64,000 bases of DNA, taken from NCBI GenBank assembly GCA_013398055.1, contig VZRS01007507.1, positions 62,001 through 126,000 on the forward strand, read 5' to 3'. Position numbers and translations under genes: made by a program. The notes under the pieces were generated by a model. The model was not told the DNA's origin. It ran no database searches and saw nothing but the letters and a program-made list of their open reading frames with translations. Positions 14,601-25,988 of the stretch are shown here, one piece after another (the first letter of the stretch is position 1; each line of letters begins with the position of its first letter). The DNA is from Ifrita kowaldi (Eukaryota; Chordata; Aves; Passeriformes; Cinclosomatidae).

Positions 14601-17280
14601 TTCTGCTAGATTGAATCGGCCTTTATGTGGCAGTGCCTGAGTGTCCAGGTTTTTTAGTTTCAGCTTTTTGCCATGCTCTGTGTCTGTAACTCCACTTGAC
14701 ATCAGACGAAGTCTTGGGAATTTCCAGCAGGAAATGCTACCCCCAGTATGATCAGACACACTCTTGTAGTCTGCAGTTGATGTTTTATTTTGAACACCAA
14801 GCATTCCTCCCTTCATATATCTGAGAGTATTTCAGTTTTGTGATTAAGGCGGGTATTAGATGACCTTTACTCTTCTTTCCCTTGCTTTCCTCTTAAGAGT
14901 TAAATGAAAGCCTTCCGTTCCTCTACAGGGTACTTAGAACTAAGGCACTATGGCGCTAGCAGCAGGTTGGTTTCATTACATTGATAGGATACATGTGCTG
15001 TTTTTTATCTCTAGCATTTTCTCAGTAATTCAGCACTTTAAAGTCTCAGCTGTCTACCGATCTGCAGACAATTGTTTGGTGTAATACTATCCGGAAAAAG
15101 CTGATAAAACACAGATGTGACTAGGTCTCTGAAATTTGTGGTTTGCTAAGTGGTTTTTTTTCCCTTTTTTTTTTTAGGGCCGTTCTTGCCCATGGCAAGT
15201 TAGCTTCCCTACCAGGCATGAAGGCACAGCCTTTTATTAAAATGTTGCAACAAGAAGGTAATTGCTAAAAATTAAGAAAGTTAGTTGAAATATAAAGCAG
15301 AAACATTATAACAATTTTGCCTATTTTTCATCATAACCCCTGGCAACCATTTCTCCTTATTTTGCCCAATGCATATCCAAAATAGTTTTCTTTTGAAAAA
15401 CTTCCCACTGAAGTGTGGATTTCTGGTCATCCTATACAGATCTGTTTTAAGAAAAAATGGGTTTTAGGCTCTTTTAGGCATTAAGAGCCAACAGTTTGAT
15501 TTTTCAAAGTGGCTGAGATTTTACAGTCACAGTGAGGCTTGCCCAGATAAAAGATTTGATTGTGCTGGAACAAGATTGGAAGCAATCTGGTTAGATGGCA
15601 GGATGTTACCATCTCTTAGTGGTTAGTGTTTAGACAAGGACAAATTATATTCACCATAGCATCAGCTGAACACAATTTTTCCTGGCTTCCATTGACCTCT
15701 AACTTGTGACTGGCCTCCCGTCCTCTCACTCAGTTATCACAATTCCATTCAAACACAATCACATTTTGTTGTGTAGGCAATCCTTACTGACAGCATAAGA
15801 ACGTTTGCATGTGCTCAGTTCTTTTGCAAACCAGCCCACATCATCTCAGGCATTTCTGCATGAGGGTATTGCTTAGACAGTTCATGGATTGTAGATGTTT
15901 CTGAGCATGGTGGGCTTCCATTCTGATTATCTGAATTATGATTTTAACTCTGGTGGTTAGTTTATGATTTTTTTTTAAAATTCATGTAACTGGACTAGTA
16001 CACCTTTGAATGTGAATGCAGTTTGTTGGCACCGTGGTACTTTGTTTAGTCACACAGGACTTACCACTAAGATTTAAAGCAGTACAGCTCTGTCCCTCCT
16101 CCCAAAGAAACTCAGTCCCAGCGTTGTAGTAACCTGTTTTACTTAGAACTTTACTTACCTATTCTTACTTGCTCTAGGTTGCAAAGTAAAATGAGAATTT
16201 GCCAAAACTAAATAGATTAACATGTCCAAAAGAAACCAGACGATGCTGTAATATTCCTTCTTAGCTGCAGAGTGTGGGGGAGGGAGACAAAATTGCAAAA
16301 GGCTGCTGATTGACATCTGTGTGTCTGTATGATAACTACACACAGCTTTAGTGATTTATGTGCTAGACAGGTTTTCCATTCCGATTCAAATGAAAGGCCA
16401 TCTTGCAATTAAAGGCTCAGTTTGCAGTTCCTGATTTCTGAAGGAAGAGGGCGTTTCTATTTATTCCAGAAACATTTAGTGGTTACATGCATGGCTGGCA
16501 GCAATTTCCCACAATGTGTAAATTAGTCAATCCCAAAGTCAGTAAACTTTTGCTTTGAAGTGGACATTAATGAAGTGCACCATTAGAGCCTAATGATTGT
16601 TCACATTTGTATTTTAGGGGCCCCTCTTGCTTTTGATGTCTTAGTGCGTTGGTTCCTTGACTTTAGTTATCTAAATGCCAGGACTGCTAAACTCCTAACA
16701 GAACTCAAAAAAAATTTAATGAAAAAAGTTAGTACTAGCCTGACTGATGTTGGCACTTCAAAGCTGGAACAGACTAAATTGCTGTAGACTGCTTAATTCA
16801 AAAGTGCTCCCTTGTGGATGACAGTGCATGGTGACAAAGTTCAATTGGCAACAGGAGACAGGCAAGATCAAAGACCCTCTATTGTAATAGTTTTGTTCCA
16901 TGAAGAATTGCTTATTGTCAGTAGTTTTTCAAGCCTTTACTGGCTCCAGCTTCATATCAGGATTCCGTGGTTCAGAACCAGCTTAAATAAATAATTGTAA
17001 TTACATCCTTCTGATAATGTGTTGCAGTTCTAAATGCTGGATGTTGTGTCTCTCCAAGGTCCAAAAAAGACAAGTGGGTGTTAGGAACCAGGACTAGGGG
17101 GAGAACCTTCTTTTTTTGGAACCTTCTTTGTTCAGAAGCATCCAAAATACGAAGTACTGCAGACAGTTAATGCCATGTTAGCAACAATTGAGACTTGCTC
17201 CAGACAAAGCCACACTGCCCTTCTATCACAGCAATGATGCTGCAGTTTCTAGTTTGCATTGCCTGCCAGTCTGATTTAAC
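8661..17280. other. AT-rich non-coding DNA, no gene seen
   Basis: About 8.6 kb without a supportable gene. The longest frame, minus 11,553-11,948 (131 codons), has no recognisable domain and no exon-like boundaries. Short AT-rich low-complexity patches occur, for example near 13,420-13,455. Some stretches look single-copy and TAAT-rich, such as about 11,070-11,180 and 16,290-16,450, but conservation cannot be judged from one sequence. Confidence 0.5.
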
Positions 17281-17304
17281 ATTTAGTTTAAGATTAAACT
17301 AAAT
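17281..17304. repeat. Perfect inverted repeat (10-bp arms, 4-base loop)
   Basis: The left arm atttagttta is followed by agat and then by its exact reverse complement taaactaaat. The hairpin is AT-only apart from a single G:C pair per arm, so it would be weak as RNA. It could be a dyad protein-binding site or chance. No larger inverted repeat surrounds it. Confidence 0.7.
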
Positions 17305-18090
17305 ATCATCCTGTAAACAATGCTTTCTCTCTCTGGTTCAGGCACAAGTTTGAATGAACTTTTAAGAAGTGCTGAACTCCATGCTAACAATGTTAAGGCT
17401 ACAGAAATCTCAGAAATATTCATCATTCACAGCATATTGCAACTTTTGTTCCTCTCCTGACACACACCCTTCTGAAAAATATGATTTTTTTTCCCAACCA
17501 GAAGCAGAAAAAGAGGCCCTGTCTGAAGCTAGCCAGTGACACTGGAAATCCTGTTAATTTTCAGTATTTTTGCTATTGTGTTGTTTGGGGTTTTTTTCCC
17601 AATAGTGTTCACCATCTGTAAGGAACTGCTGAAAGACAAGAAAAGCACCATCCCTCAGTAATGGTATTCAGGGATGTTGTCTCATAAAATGTACATGGTA
17701 TTGTCAGAATTGCTTGTCTTGAACTAATTATGCGAACATGTTTGGGGACAATTAAGGAAGCCACTGTGTGATCACTTTCATGCATTTTACTGACAGAAGT
17801 TACTTTTAGTTTTTAATAATCACAAATGACTTTTTTTTTACAGAAAATTTCATCATATTTAGCCTAAGATGAGCAAGTAGAAAGGAGGGATGAGTAAGTG
17901 CACTTAGAAAGGAGGCAACAAAAAGAAATGCATTGCATTTAAATCACATCTGGAGTGGACTCGGATCTGTTGGTCTGATTTTATTGATAATTTTAATTTA
18001 AAGAAATCAGAAGACAGAATACTGGTTTCAATCCTTCCTTAAAACTCATTTATGAAAAGCATCAGAAATGTGGTTGGGTTATTTCTTTCT
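17305..18090. other. AT-rich non-coding DNA, no gene seen
   Basis: No open frame, repeat family or RNA gene could be supported in this stretch. Confidence 0.5.
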
Positions 18091-18121
18091 TCTTTTTTTT
18101 TCTTTTTTTTTTTTTTTGTTT
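18091..18121. repeat. T-rich homopolymer tract
   Basis: A run of T is interrupted by single C and G bases. It could be the reverse-oriented A tail of an old retroposed sequence, but no body of such an element is recognisable on either side, so it is called simple sequence only. Confidence 0.7.
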
Positions 18122-18179
18122 TTGGCAAGATCTGAAAAAGCATTTTAAACAGGATTAGAAATGTACTATGTCTATGCAA

Positions 18180-18345
18180 TTTAGCTCTAGCAACTTCACG
18201 GTTGTAAATTATGATGGAACACATCATTAGCTGCAGACTTGTATGTTCTCCCTTAATCATGCTGCAGTACACATAAGCCCCAGCTGAGCAATTATGAATA
18301 ATTAAATCAATTAGAGACAGTCTAACACCAGGTCTTGTGGCTAAA
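18180..18345. promoter_or_regulatory. Candidate conserved regulatory stretch with TAAT/ATTA motifs (speculative)
   Basis: This segment has mixed base composition and no repeats. It packs several homeodomain-type core motifs (TAAT/ATTA), notably in 18,283-18,315 where ATTATGAAT, AATTAAAT and CAATTAG follow each other. Such density is common in vertebrate non-coding enhancers, but it is also frequent by chance in AT-rich DNA. No conservation evidence is available from one sequence. Confidence 0.15.
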
Positions 18346-18925
18346 CTGGTGTCAGCATCCATAATATTTTAACAGTAAATGCAAATGTGTGCATTTGGGT
18401 GGAGGGAGGGAGGTGGACAAAGGCTTATACAAATGCCAAAGCATGTTGCTTAGTGATGGCTTTACAATAATATCATGAAGATTATAGAGCTGCCTTCCCA
18501 AGGAAAACAAGGGTAATGAAATTCCAATAAAATATTTTTGTACAAGATTTAAAGCTTAGAGATGAGTTAATTAAAAAAGGATAAAGTGCAAGACCTAAAA
18601 AATATGCTGAATAAATTAGGACTTTACGTTCACCCAAAACAAATACTTTCCTTCATCAAACGTGCCCAGCCTCATTTCTTTTTATACGTTATTTTTCTGT
18701 AACCTGATGCTGAGAGCAAATAAATAAACCAATACACCTTCCTCTGAACCCTGTCAGGAAAAAAATTACACATTTTCTCTACATTTTGTAGAGAAAACTC
18801 TGAAGAAAACATGGATATTTTGCACAGTGCAGTGACAGCACTGTTACCTCGTAGAGCAAGCCCAATGTGTTTGCTAACAGAAAGACAGGTTTTAGACCTC
18901 TTTGCACTCTTTCTAGGATATGGAT
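18346..18925. other. AT-rich non-coding DNA, no gene seen
   Basis: No convincing gene. The minus frame of 150 codons at 18,672-19,124 is the longest in the window, but it has no recognisable domain and shares its span with other overlapping frames. It is judged to be chance. Confidence 0.5.
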
Positions 18926-19130
18926 GTGAAAGAGCCCCTTTATTCTCTGGCCAGAATGTGCCAAACCTCTGCTGAGCAGTGATCTGCTCTTGTGTGCCAG
19001 CTGCCAGACACAGCCCTTGTTCTGCCACTGCATCGTGGCCGTGGCTGCAGCAGGCGTTGAACGCTTCTCCTGCTACCTCGTTCCTCCCAGGCAGAAGGAG
19101 AGAACGATTTTGTCTCTCTCTCACCTTGAC
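18926..19130. other. Short GC-richer patch, function unknown
   Basis: Locally elevated GC in otherwise AT-rich DNA. Overlapping frames on both strands are open because stops are rarer here. None resembles a protein family and none is bounded by good splice sites. Confidence 0.35.
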
Positions 19131-21450
19131 TTCTCATGCAGGGAAATGGCATATTTCCCCTTTCTCCGGATTAACCACAGACTAATGGAGTGGCTCAGAA
19201 TTAGCATCTATTTAGAAGGCTGGTCTCATAAATACACGTTTAACTTTAAGAACACATTTCTATTCTCTTCACGGAGGTCCCAAGCAGCTCCTTACAGACA
19301 TTTAAATGCTTTCCTGACCTAGAACACAGTTCTGTACAACAGTCACAAGGAGTTATGTTCAAGACTGTTTCCCCTCCCAACCACAGAAGCCAATAAAGAC
19401 TGAAAGGAATAATCAGTTGGTTTTTTCTACAAATCTATTAATTTTATAAAAAAAATTACTTGGAAAGAGTATTTACTATAACCGATAACCAAGAAATCGT
19501 ACAAATAGTGATTCTGCTGTTGTTATTATTTGAGAATGTCAAGACTTATAATCTCCATTACACAAACATAAGTGAACCAAGTGTCCTGCTTTGAGACGGC
19601 TCCAGGTACCTTGAAGAACTTGCCAGTTGTTATAACAGGAAACAATTTAATAGGAAAGTGTCTAATGATTACAGACATAGGTAAAGACAATCAGAATCAA
19701 AAATATTTAATGTATATTGTATTTAAGACTCACTGAACATACGAATTGCATAGATCTACTCAGTTTGTGCATCCCACATGAGGTCTTTGAGTATGTTACA
19801 AAAGCAATTATTAAAGCCTATGCAGCACCCAATGAGGGACCCAGAAATAGGGTCTGTTTCCAGAACATCAGCCCACTGCTCCATCTACCAGCTCCTCTTC
19901 CTTGTCCCTGTGCAACTTGATCTATACTGAGCAATTCTCATATTTCTTGGTGTCCTTTGTAAGAAACAGAGCCTCACACACATACCGACGAACTCAGAAG
20001 ATCATGGTAGACAAAGAAAACTTTACCTTCTTCTTACTTGGGGAGAATAGGTCAGTTGCTCTGTAAAAAGAATTAAAATCTTGGATTATCTTGGAACACT
20101 TTCACTTTTGAGTAGGATTTTTCAAATTTACTATACAAAAATATGCATAATTATGTCCCAATCTCACTACATGATCTGCTAAGAAGGCATCTAATACAGA
20201 AATCAAAATATTAACTTCATGACAAGAAAAATAATCTCCAAATCTTGTAGAGGTGGCATTTATTTCTCTAGATGTGACATTCTGAGTTTGCTCATATGGT
20301 CTATTGACCACTGTTTATTGTGAAATAACTCCCCATGTGAACTCTCTCCTGGAATAAGGGGTTTCTTTCTAGAATGGTGACTCTTACTTGGAAAAGTAGT
20401 GATTGTTCCAGGATTAAATCACTTTTCTGCAAGAATAGACTATCCCTGAGTGGCCATTCTACCATAACTGTTTCAGTGGTTTTCCTCTGTAGACAGGCCC
20501 TGGTGAAGTTCAGGGGACTGGAGAGATTCCAGAGCAAAAACTAAGACTGGGACTGTCTGAAAATAAGGCTGCAGCTACAATGGTATGAGGCTTTTCAAAA
20601 AAGAGTCTGTGCCAAATTTCTTCCTTTGCCTCTTCACCCTATGGGAACTAATTAGCCCCAGCAGCCTGAACTCATACACTCTTCTGAGGACCTGCCTAAG
20701 CTGCTGCAGGGGCTTAGTGCCTCCTCTCAGGGGAATGGTAGCACTTTATACTGACTGATTTTGCAGAAGTGCAGATGAGAGGAAAGTGTGATTCAGGAGG
20801 GCATGAAGCCCTGCCAAAGAGTAGGACTGCTTAAATATTTGAGTGATTATTCTGCTTCAGTCTGACCACAAGGCGATGCAGAGGTGCCAGAGATGGATCT
20901 GTGACAGCTAACCTGAGCACTGCAAAGTCTGTTGAGCATTGTGGGCTGATACCTGGACTGTTTCTGCATCAGCCAGCTCGGGTAGAAAAACAATCTTACC
21001 TAATTTGCTGGGCACTTTGCTAAGGAGAATATTCCTTGTAGGTGGGCTGGCTGGTAGTACTCACAGTCCTTTCACTGCTCTCCCTTATGTGGTGTAGACA
21101 TATTTTGCATGAATCGACTGGCAAAAAATTATGATGATGATGACAAGCACTTGAATTTGAGGATCTTACATACATAATCCTAGTCATTCAAATAATTGGA
21201 CCTGAAATTCCTCCTTGGAACTGGTTTGATGAGGCAGGATTACTTTCTGAAGGACTGGCAGATCAACTTTCTATAAAAGAAAGAAGAGATGCTATTTCTG
21301 TGGTTAGTGGTCACTGCAGAATCAGATCCAGTTTTTAATTCACCATTTCCTTTATATACACATATATACAATAAAAACTATACTAGCTTGAATAAGCATT
21401 TCAAATATTGGCTTATTTTTATGCTGATCTTGATAAAGGGCAAAAAAAAA
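19131..21450. other. AT-rich non-coding DNA, no gene seen
   Basis: There are no supportable genes, RNA genes or nameable repeats. A trivial trinucleotide run (atgatgatgatg) lies near 21,130. Confidence 0.5.
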
Positions 21451-21502
21451 ATAGAATAGAATAGAATAGAATAGAATAGAATAGAATAGAATAGAATAGA
21501 AT
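21451..21502. repeat. (ATAGA)n microsatellite, about 10 copies
   Basis: The 5-base unit ATAGA is repeated about ten times without interruption, directly after an A run at 21,442-21,450. The uninterrupted pattern suggests that it is young and probably variable in length between individuals. Confidence 0.97.
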
Positions 21503-24500
21503 GTCTTTTAAAAATCTAGTAAGCATTCAGGTTTGTCTGAAATGCAGTACTTGTTGCACTACAAAATAATTTGTGAGATCCATCAAAATTGCTGCTTCTA
21601 TCAACAATTTTATGCTATGTATGGTGCTGTATCTGAAAAGTCTGAGAAAAATTTTAGCCTATGGTAAAGTCTGTGGCATAATTGACGGTAACTGAAGGAG
21701 CCAGAGTATTACAGCATTGTTTTTGCAAGCAGAACTGCGAATTTGTTAACATACCTTTAAAACCACATTTTTAAATGAACAAATTATTAAAAGATTAGAT
21801 TATAATTTCATCTTTACTAAAAATTCATCTTGAAGGGAAATAAATCCTGAAAAAAAAATTAAAGTGGCCCAGCTATAGGAAAATAGAATGTTCCTAGTTT
21901 TGTTTTTCTACATTGGCTTTAGGGAAAAGATAATACTGGAAAAAAAGCTTTATGTTAAGCTGTCATTATTACTCTTTTTGTAGTTCTTTCTGGTGACTAC
22001 ATATTCAAGGTGAACTGATTTTCTGCAAATAGAAGGGTTTTTCTCCCTGAGCAAACAGAAAGCGGATAAACTAAAAGCAAAATTTAACCATGTTTGGATT
22101 TCTAATTTTTTTCCATTTTGTTTTCCCTCGAAACATTTTCTTCTAAATGCATTGTCTTGTTTAATGCTTTGGCAATTTGAGTGACTATTGGTCTGGTGTG
22201 CCTTTGTTTATGCATGTGGAACAAAGTTTCCTTAAATATGAAATCAAGCCCTAAATATACTGAATTCTCTGGAATTTTATTTATGAGCTGTATCTTGCCT
22301 TTAATAAGAGTAGATGTGTGAGTGCATCTGTAACCTAAGTCACAGTAAAGTCTTATGTCTTGAAGAATCATTCTCTATTCCTTCTTTCTCCTCTGTTACT
22401 CCTAGGAGAAAATAAAAGGTATTTCTTTATTGTTCAGTGCAGCATATTTCCTTTCTCTCCTTCAACTGCACCGAAGTATTGGTGAGGCAACATACATTTC
22501 TGTTTTCTCCTTGGCTACATATTCCTCAGGCAGGAAATACGGGATATTGTCCAGTGAGCTAGGATCTGCCTCATGACAACATGCAGATCAAATGTTCAGC
22601 TAGTTCGTTTTTATATTTCTGGCAACAATTTTCATAGAAAAAACTCTATTTTCCTGCAAAATGTGTAAGGCAAAATCTGTTGATGACTTCAAATTTCATG
22701 GATAAGATAAAGCATGCAGATTTGGGTATCTTTTGATGGCTGGTGGCTCCATTTGCTTCTCTAAGTCATATACTAAGGTGAGACATTTTTAGGATTAATC
22801 CTCTCCTACTTTGCCTTGCAGAGTGCTAATTAATTTGCTTACAGCTGGACAAAGTTTTTACTTTGTCATTGACCTTACTTTCCAATATTCTGAAGTCAGC
22901 TATCGAGTGGAGCTATGTAGCCATTTCATCCAAGATAAAACACTGCATCAGAAAATAAATCAGGATATCTTAAATTTATTTTAATTCTCTTTTTGGGGGA
23001 TTATTCTAAATCAGTTTTCTTACTGAAAATCAGAATGAATCAGAAATCGTTCTTTCTGCACATCACTAGGTATATCCAGAGTGTGAAGTGCTGTGTGGTG
23101 GAAATAGGCATGAGATTAATGAATGACTGTGTTTGTTCAGGCACTTTTAACAGGCAAAGGTAGAATCAGGTTCAGAAACACTGTGTTCAAGAGAAAATCA
23201 GACTATGGGCTTTAGCATCAAATCTGTGTTCGCTTTACATGAAGCGAGCCCCCAGAAGCTTCTGGGTGTCCATGACACAGCTCTTCCAGCAGAGCACTGT
23301 AGAGGTGTCTGCAGCAGAAATACCTTTTCTTGTTTCTGGAAGGTCTACTGTCCAGAGAAAGGAGTCATCTACTACAGGAAGTTACATGATTTTTTTTTTT
23401 TTTAGAAAAGGCAACAAAACAAAACCAGGAAAGCAGTTTTCGGGAGAAAGATTAAAAACTTTAAACAAAGAGGTATGAGCAAGATAAAATGTAGGACTCC
23501 CAGCTATCACTGTAAACTTGTTTGCTCAATTTCTTAATTATATGCAAAGTAATGACAAGAATCAGATAGTATCTTTATTTTAAAGTGACATTTCAATTTT
23601 TTACAGACATTATTAATGTAGCATGATTAGCTGGCCAGGAGGGAAGAATTGAGGATAAATTGTATGGTTATCAACTGCAGGTTTATTGGTCTGAGACTTC
23701 CACCACAGGGAGTGGCTGCTGTATGGAATTGATAAACGTAGAGATTTATAAGGTCAAGTTTTACGAGTCTACAGATTCCTTGTGGTGTATTACCACATCC
23801 TTATTACAAGCCCCTGCTGCTGTCCAGCTAAGCCACCAGAGGTAATATATTACATTTGCTTGTCTGTTCTTCAGGTTTATTTCCAAAGGAAAAGAGGAAC
23901 AGGTCAAAACAAAATACAGCTTTCTGGGGTTGTGTTTGCAGCTTGCTTTGGGAGATGTGAGAGCAGACTGTCAGGAACTGGGGAGTCAGGATGGAAAAGG
24001 TGTGAAAAAGTGATTACTTGTGACATTGGGAGAAACATAAATTCTTATGAGGGTAATGATTTTGTTTTCAGAAAGATAAAGAACAGTTGCATTTAATTGT
24101 GACATCTTTAGCATGAACAGGCTCAGTGGCTCGAGTACAGTAAGTTAAGTAAGCATAAGGCTCTCACTCAGCAGCTGATGTCTTGCTGAATGGTCATTTC
24201 TAATAATTAGCTAATTTGGGAAAATATGAAAAGTCAACAAATTGCCTGATCAGTCTGAGGTGTTCATACATTTGATGAAGTTGTATATGGTCTGAGCAAG
24301 CTGTTTGTGAGATCATCTATTAATAGGGTTGTTAGCTGTCCATGCTGTAACACCGCACATAAAGCAGTCTCTCTGTGCTTTTGCTCTGTTTTTTTCACCT
24401 TGGTTTCCTCTCTATCATATCAACAGAGAGCTATTGCATGTGCTGTTGATGATATTGATTGAAACACACTGGTCTCATAGCCAATTTATGAAAACACGAC

Positions 24501-25887
24501 TCTTTGTTTTTTCCCCAATTCTGTGATGTGTCACAAGAAGCGACATGACTAAGATGTCCTGTGCAAGTATTTTGACAACTATTTAACTCAAACCAATAGC
24601 ATCATGCTTTAGATGGCAAAACTGATGCCGGTATATTCATTCTGCCTATTCCTTAGTTAATTCAAAACTGCTTCTGTTATGAAACCACAAACTTTATAGT
24701 TATTCAGTATGAATGTAATTTGTGTTATTTCAGTGGCATCACATTGAGTGCCCAAAGAAGGAACAGCTGGATAAAATGATAGTGTAAATCCATCTTGACT
24801 CACACAATATGTAATCAGGCCAATTGATTAATTCATAGAAGACACAGGAGTGAAATGATACCTCTAAAAATTACTTTGCCATGTCCTTAGTGGATTATTC
24901 ATGTGTAACATTGCAGTCATTTATCTTAACAAGCTCTGTTCTGTCTCTAGAATCTGATGCAAAGTTATACAAGACATAAAACCTAACCAGAAAACAACAA
25001 TTAAATTTTCTCAGTATTCATCATATAACTATCTTATTATGTAGTTGTGAGCATCCTTCGTTGTGTTCTGCCTCGCATACAATCAACAGCATTGTAGATT
25101 GGATGTATCCCTGATCTTTAGCCTTTAATCAATTGCAGAAGTAATTTATTGCCTGAAATAGTACAAATTAACAGAAAGATGATTTGAATGGCCAAATTCC
25201 TGTCCACGTAACAAGCCTCAGACACAGACCACAGAAATCCTTGATGTTGATAGTGAAAAAAGGAAAAGCAGACTAACATTAGCATAATCAGAGTTACAGC
25301 ACATAGGCTGAAAGAAATGACATTATGATATAGTTCCAGTCATAGGCAAATATCATTATCCAATGGAAATGGTTCATTTACAGTACAATTTAGCAGGGTT
25401 TGCATCCAAGGGACAAAAATTGGTTTAAAAAGAAGACATTATTTTCCAGGACTTGATGATAGTAGCAAAGTGTTTCATCTGGTCCAAATCAGCTACTTTG
25501 CAATACAAAATTAATCAAAAAATCAAAAGGTAAAAATTGAAAGAACTATGAATTATCAGTGCTTTCAGGATTCTTCTACTCTAAGAATGCCTCTTAAAAT
25601 TCTTCTATTTTAAATCTAGCTCAGTAAATAATCTTACTTGTGTACCTGTACATGTCTACATTCTGCTTTCTTCCAACAACAAAAACAAAACAAAAGAAAA
25701 GAGTAAATTAATGGATTTTTTTCTATCTGTTGCAACTTATTCACAGATTTTAAAACTGCAAAACATTAGATCGTCCACTCTGACACTCACCTGGCTCTAG
25801 TCCTCTAGACATACAAACTCTTGCTTCACAATTTAGGGAAAGGAATGAGTGCAGGGTCTGTGAATGTAATTATACATATGGACATAA
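21503..25887. other. AT-rich non-coding DNA, no gene seen
   Basis: No gene can be supported. Several single-copy-looking stretches occur, for example about 24,800-24,940, but their function cannot be read. T runs occur near 23,391-23,404. Confidence 0.5.
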
Positions 25888-25988
25888 CTGGCATTTAGTG
25901 CTATGTTTTAGCTGACAAGGTTGTGCTCAAAGGTTGGACTTGATGATCTTGGAGATCTTTTCCAACCTTACTGATTCTATGATTCTAC
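25888..25988 (+). mobile_element. CR1 LINE, truncated 3' end
   Basis: The segment reads as the 3' untranslated end of a chicken-repeat-1 retroposon in plus orientation. The diagnostic core GGTTGGACTTGATGATCTT begins at 25,932 and is followed by TTTTCCAACCTTA and by the terminal ATTCTATGATTCT repeat ending near 25,987. The upstream limit is uncertain because only the last 60 or so bases match the remembered consensus well. Strong 5' truncation with no reverse transcriptase left is the normal state of avian CR1 copies. The type of tail is the main reason for calling this sequence avian. Confidence 0.92.

Noticed and set aside
18091..18121. Reverse poly(A) tail of a processed pseudogene
   Set aside because: No gene-like sequence or target-site duplication could be recognised beside it.
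18672..19124. 150-codon minus-strand frame, the longest in the window
   Set aside because: No recognisable domain, overlapping frames on both strands in a GC-richer patch, and no exon boundaries; consistent with chance.
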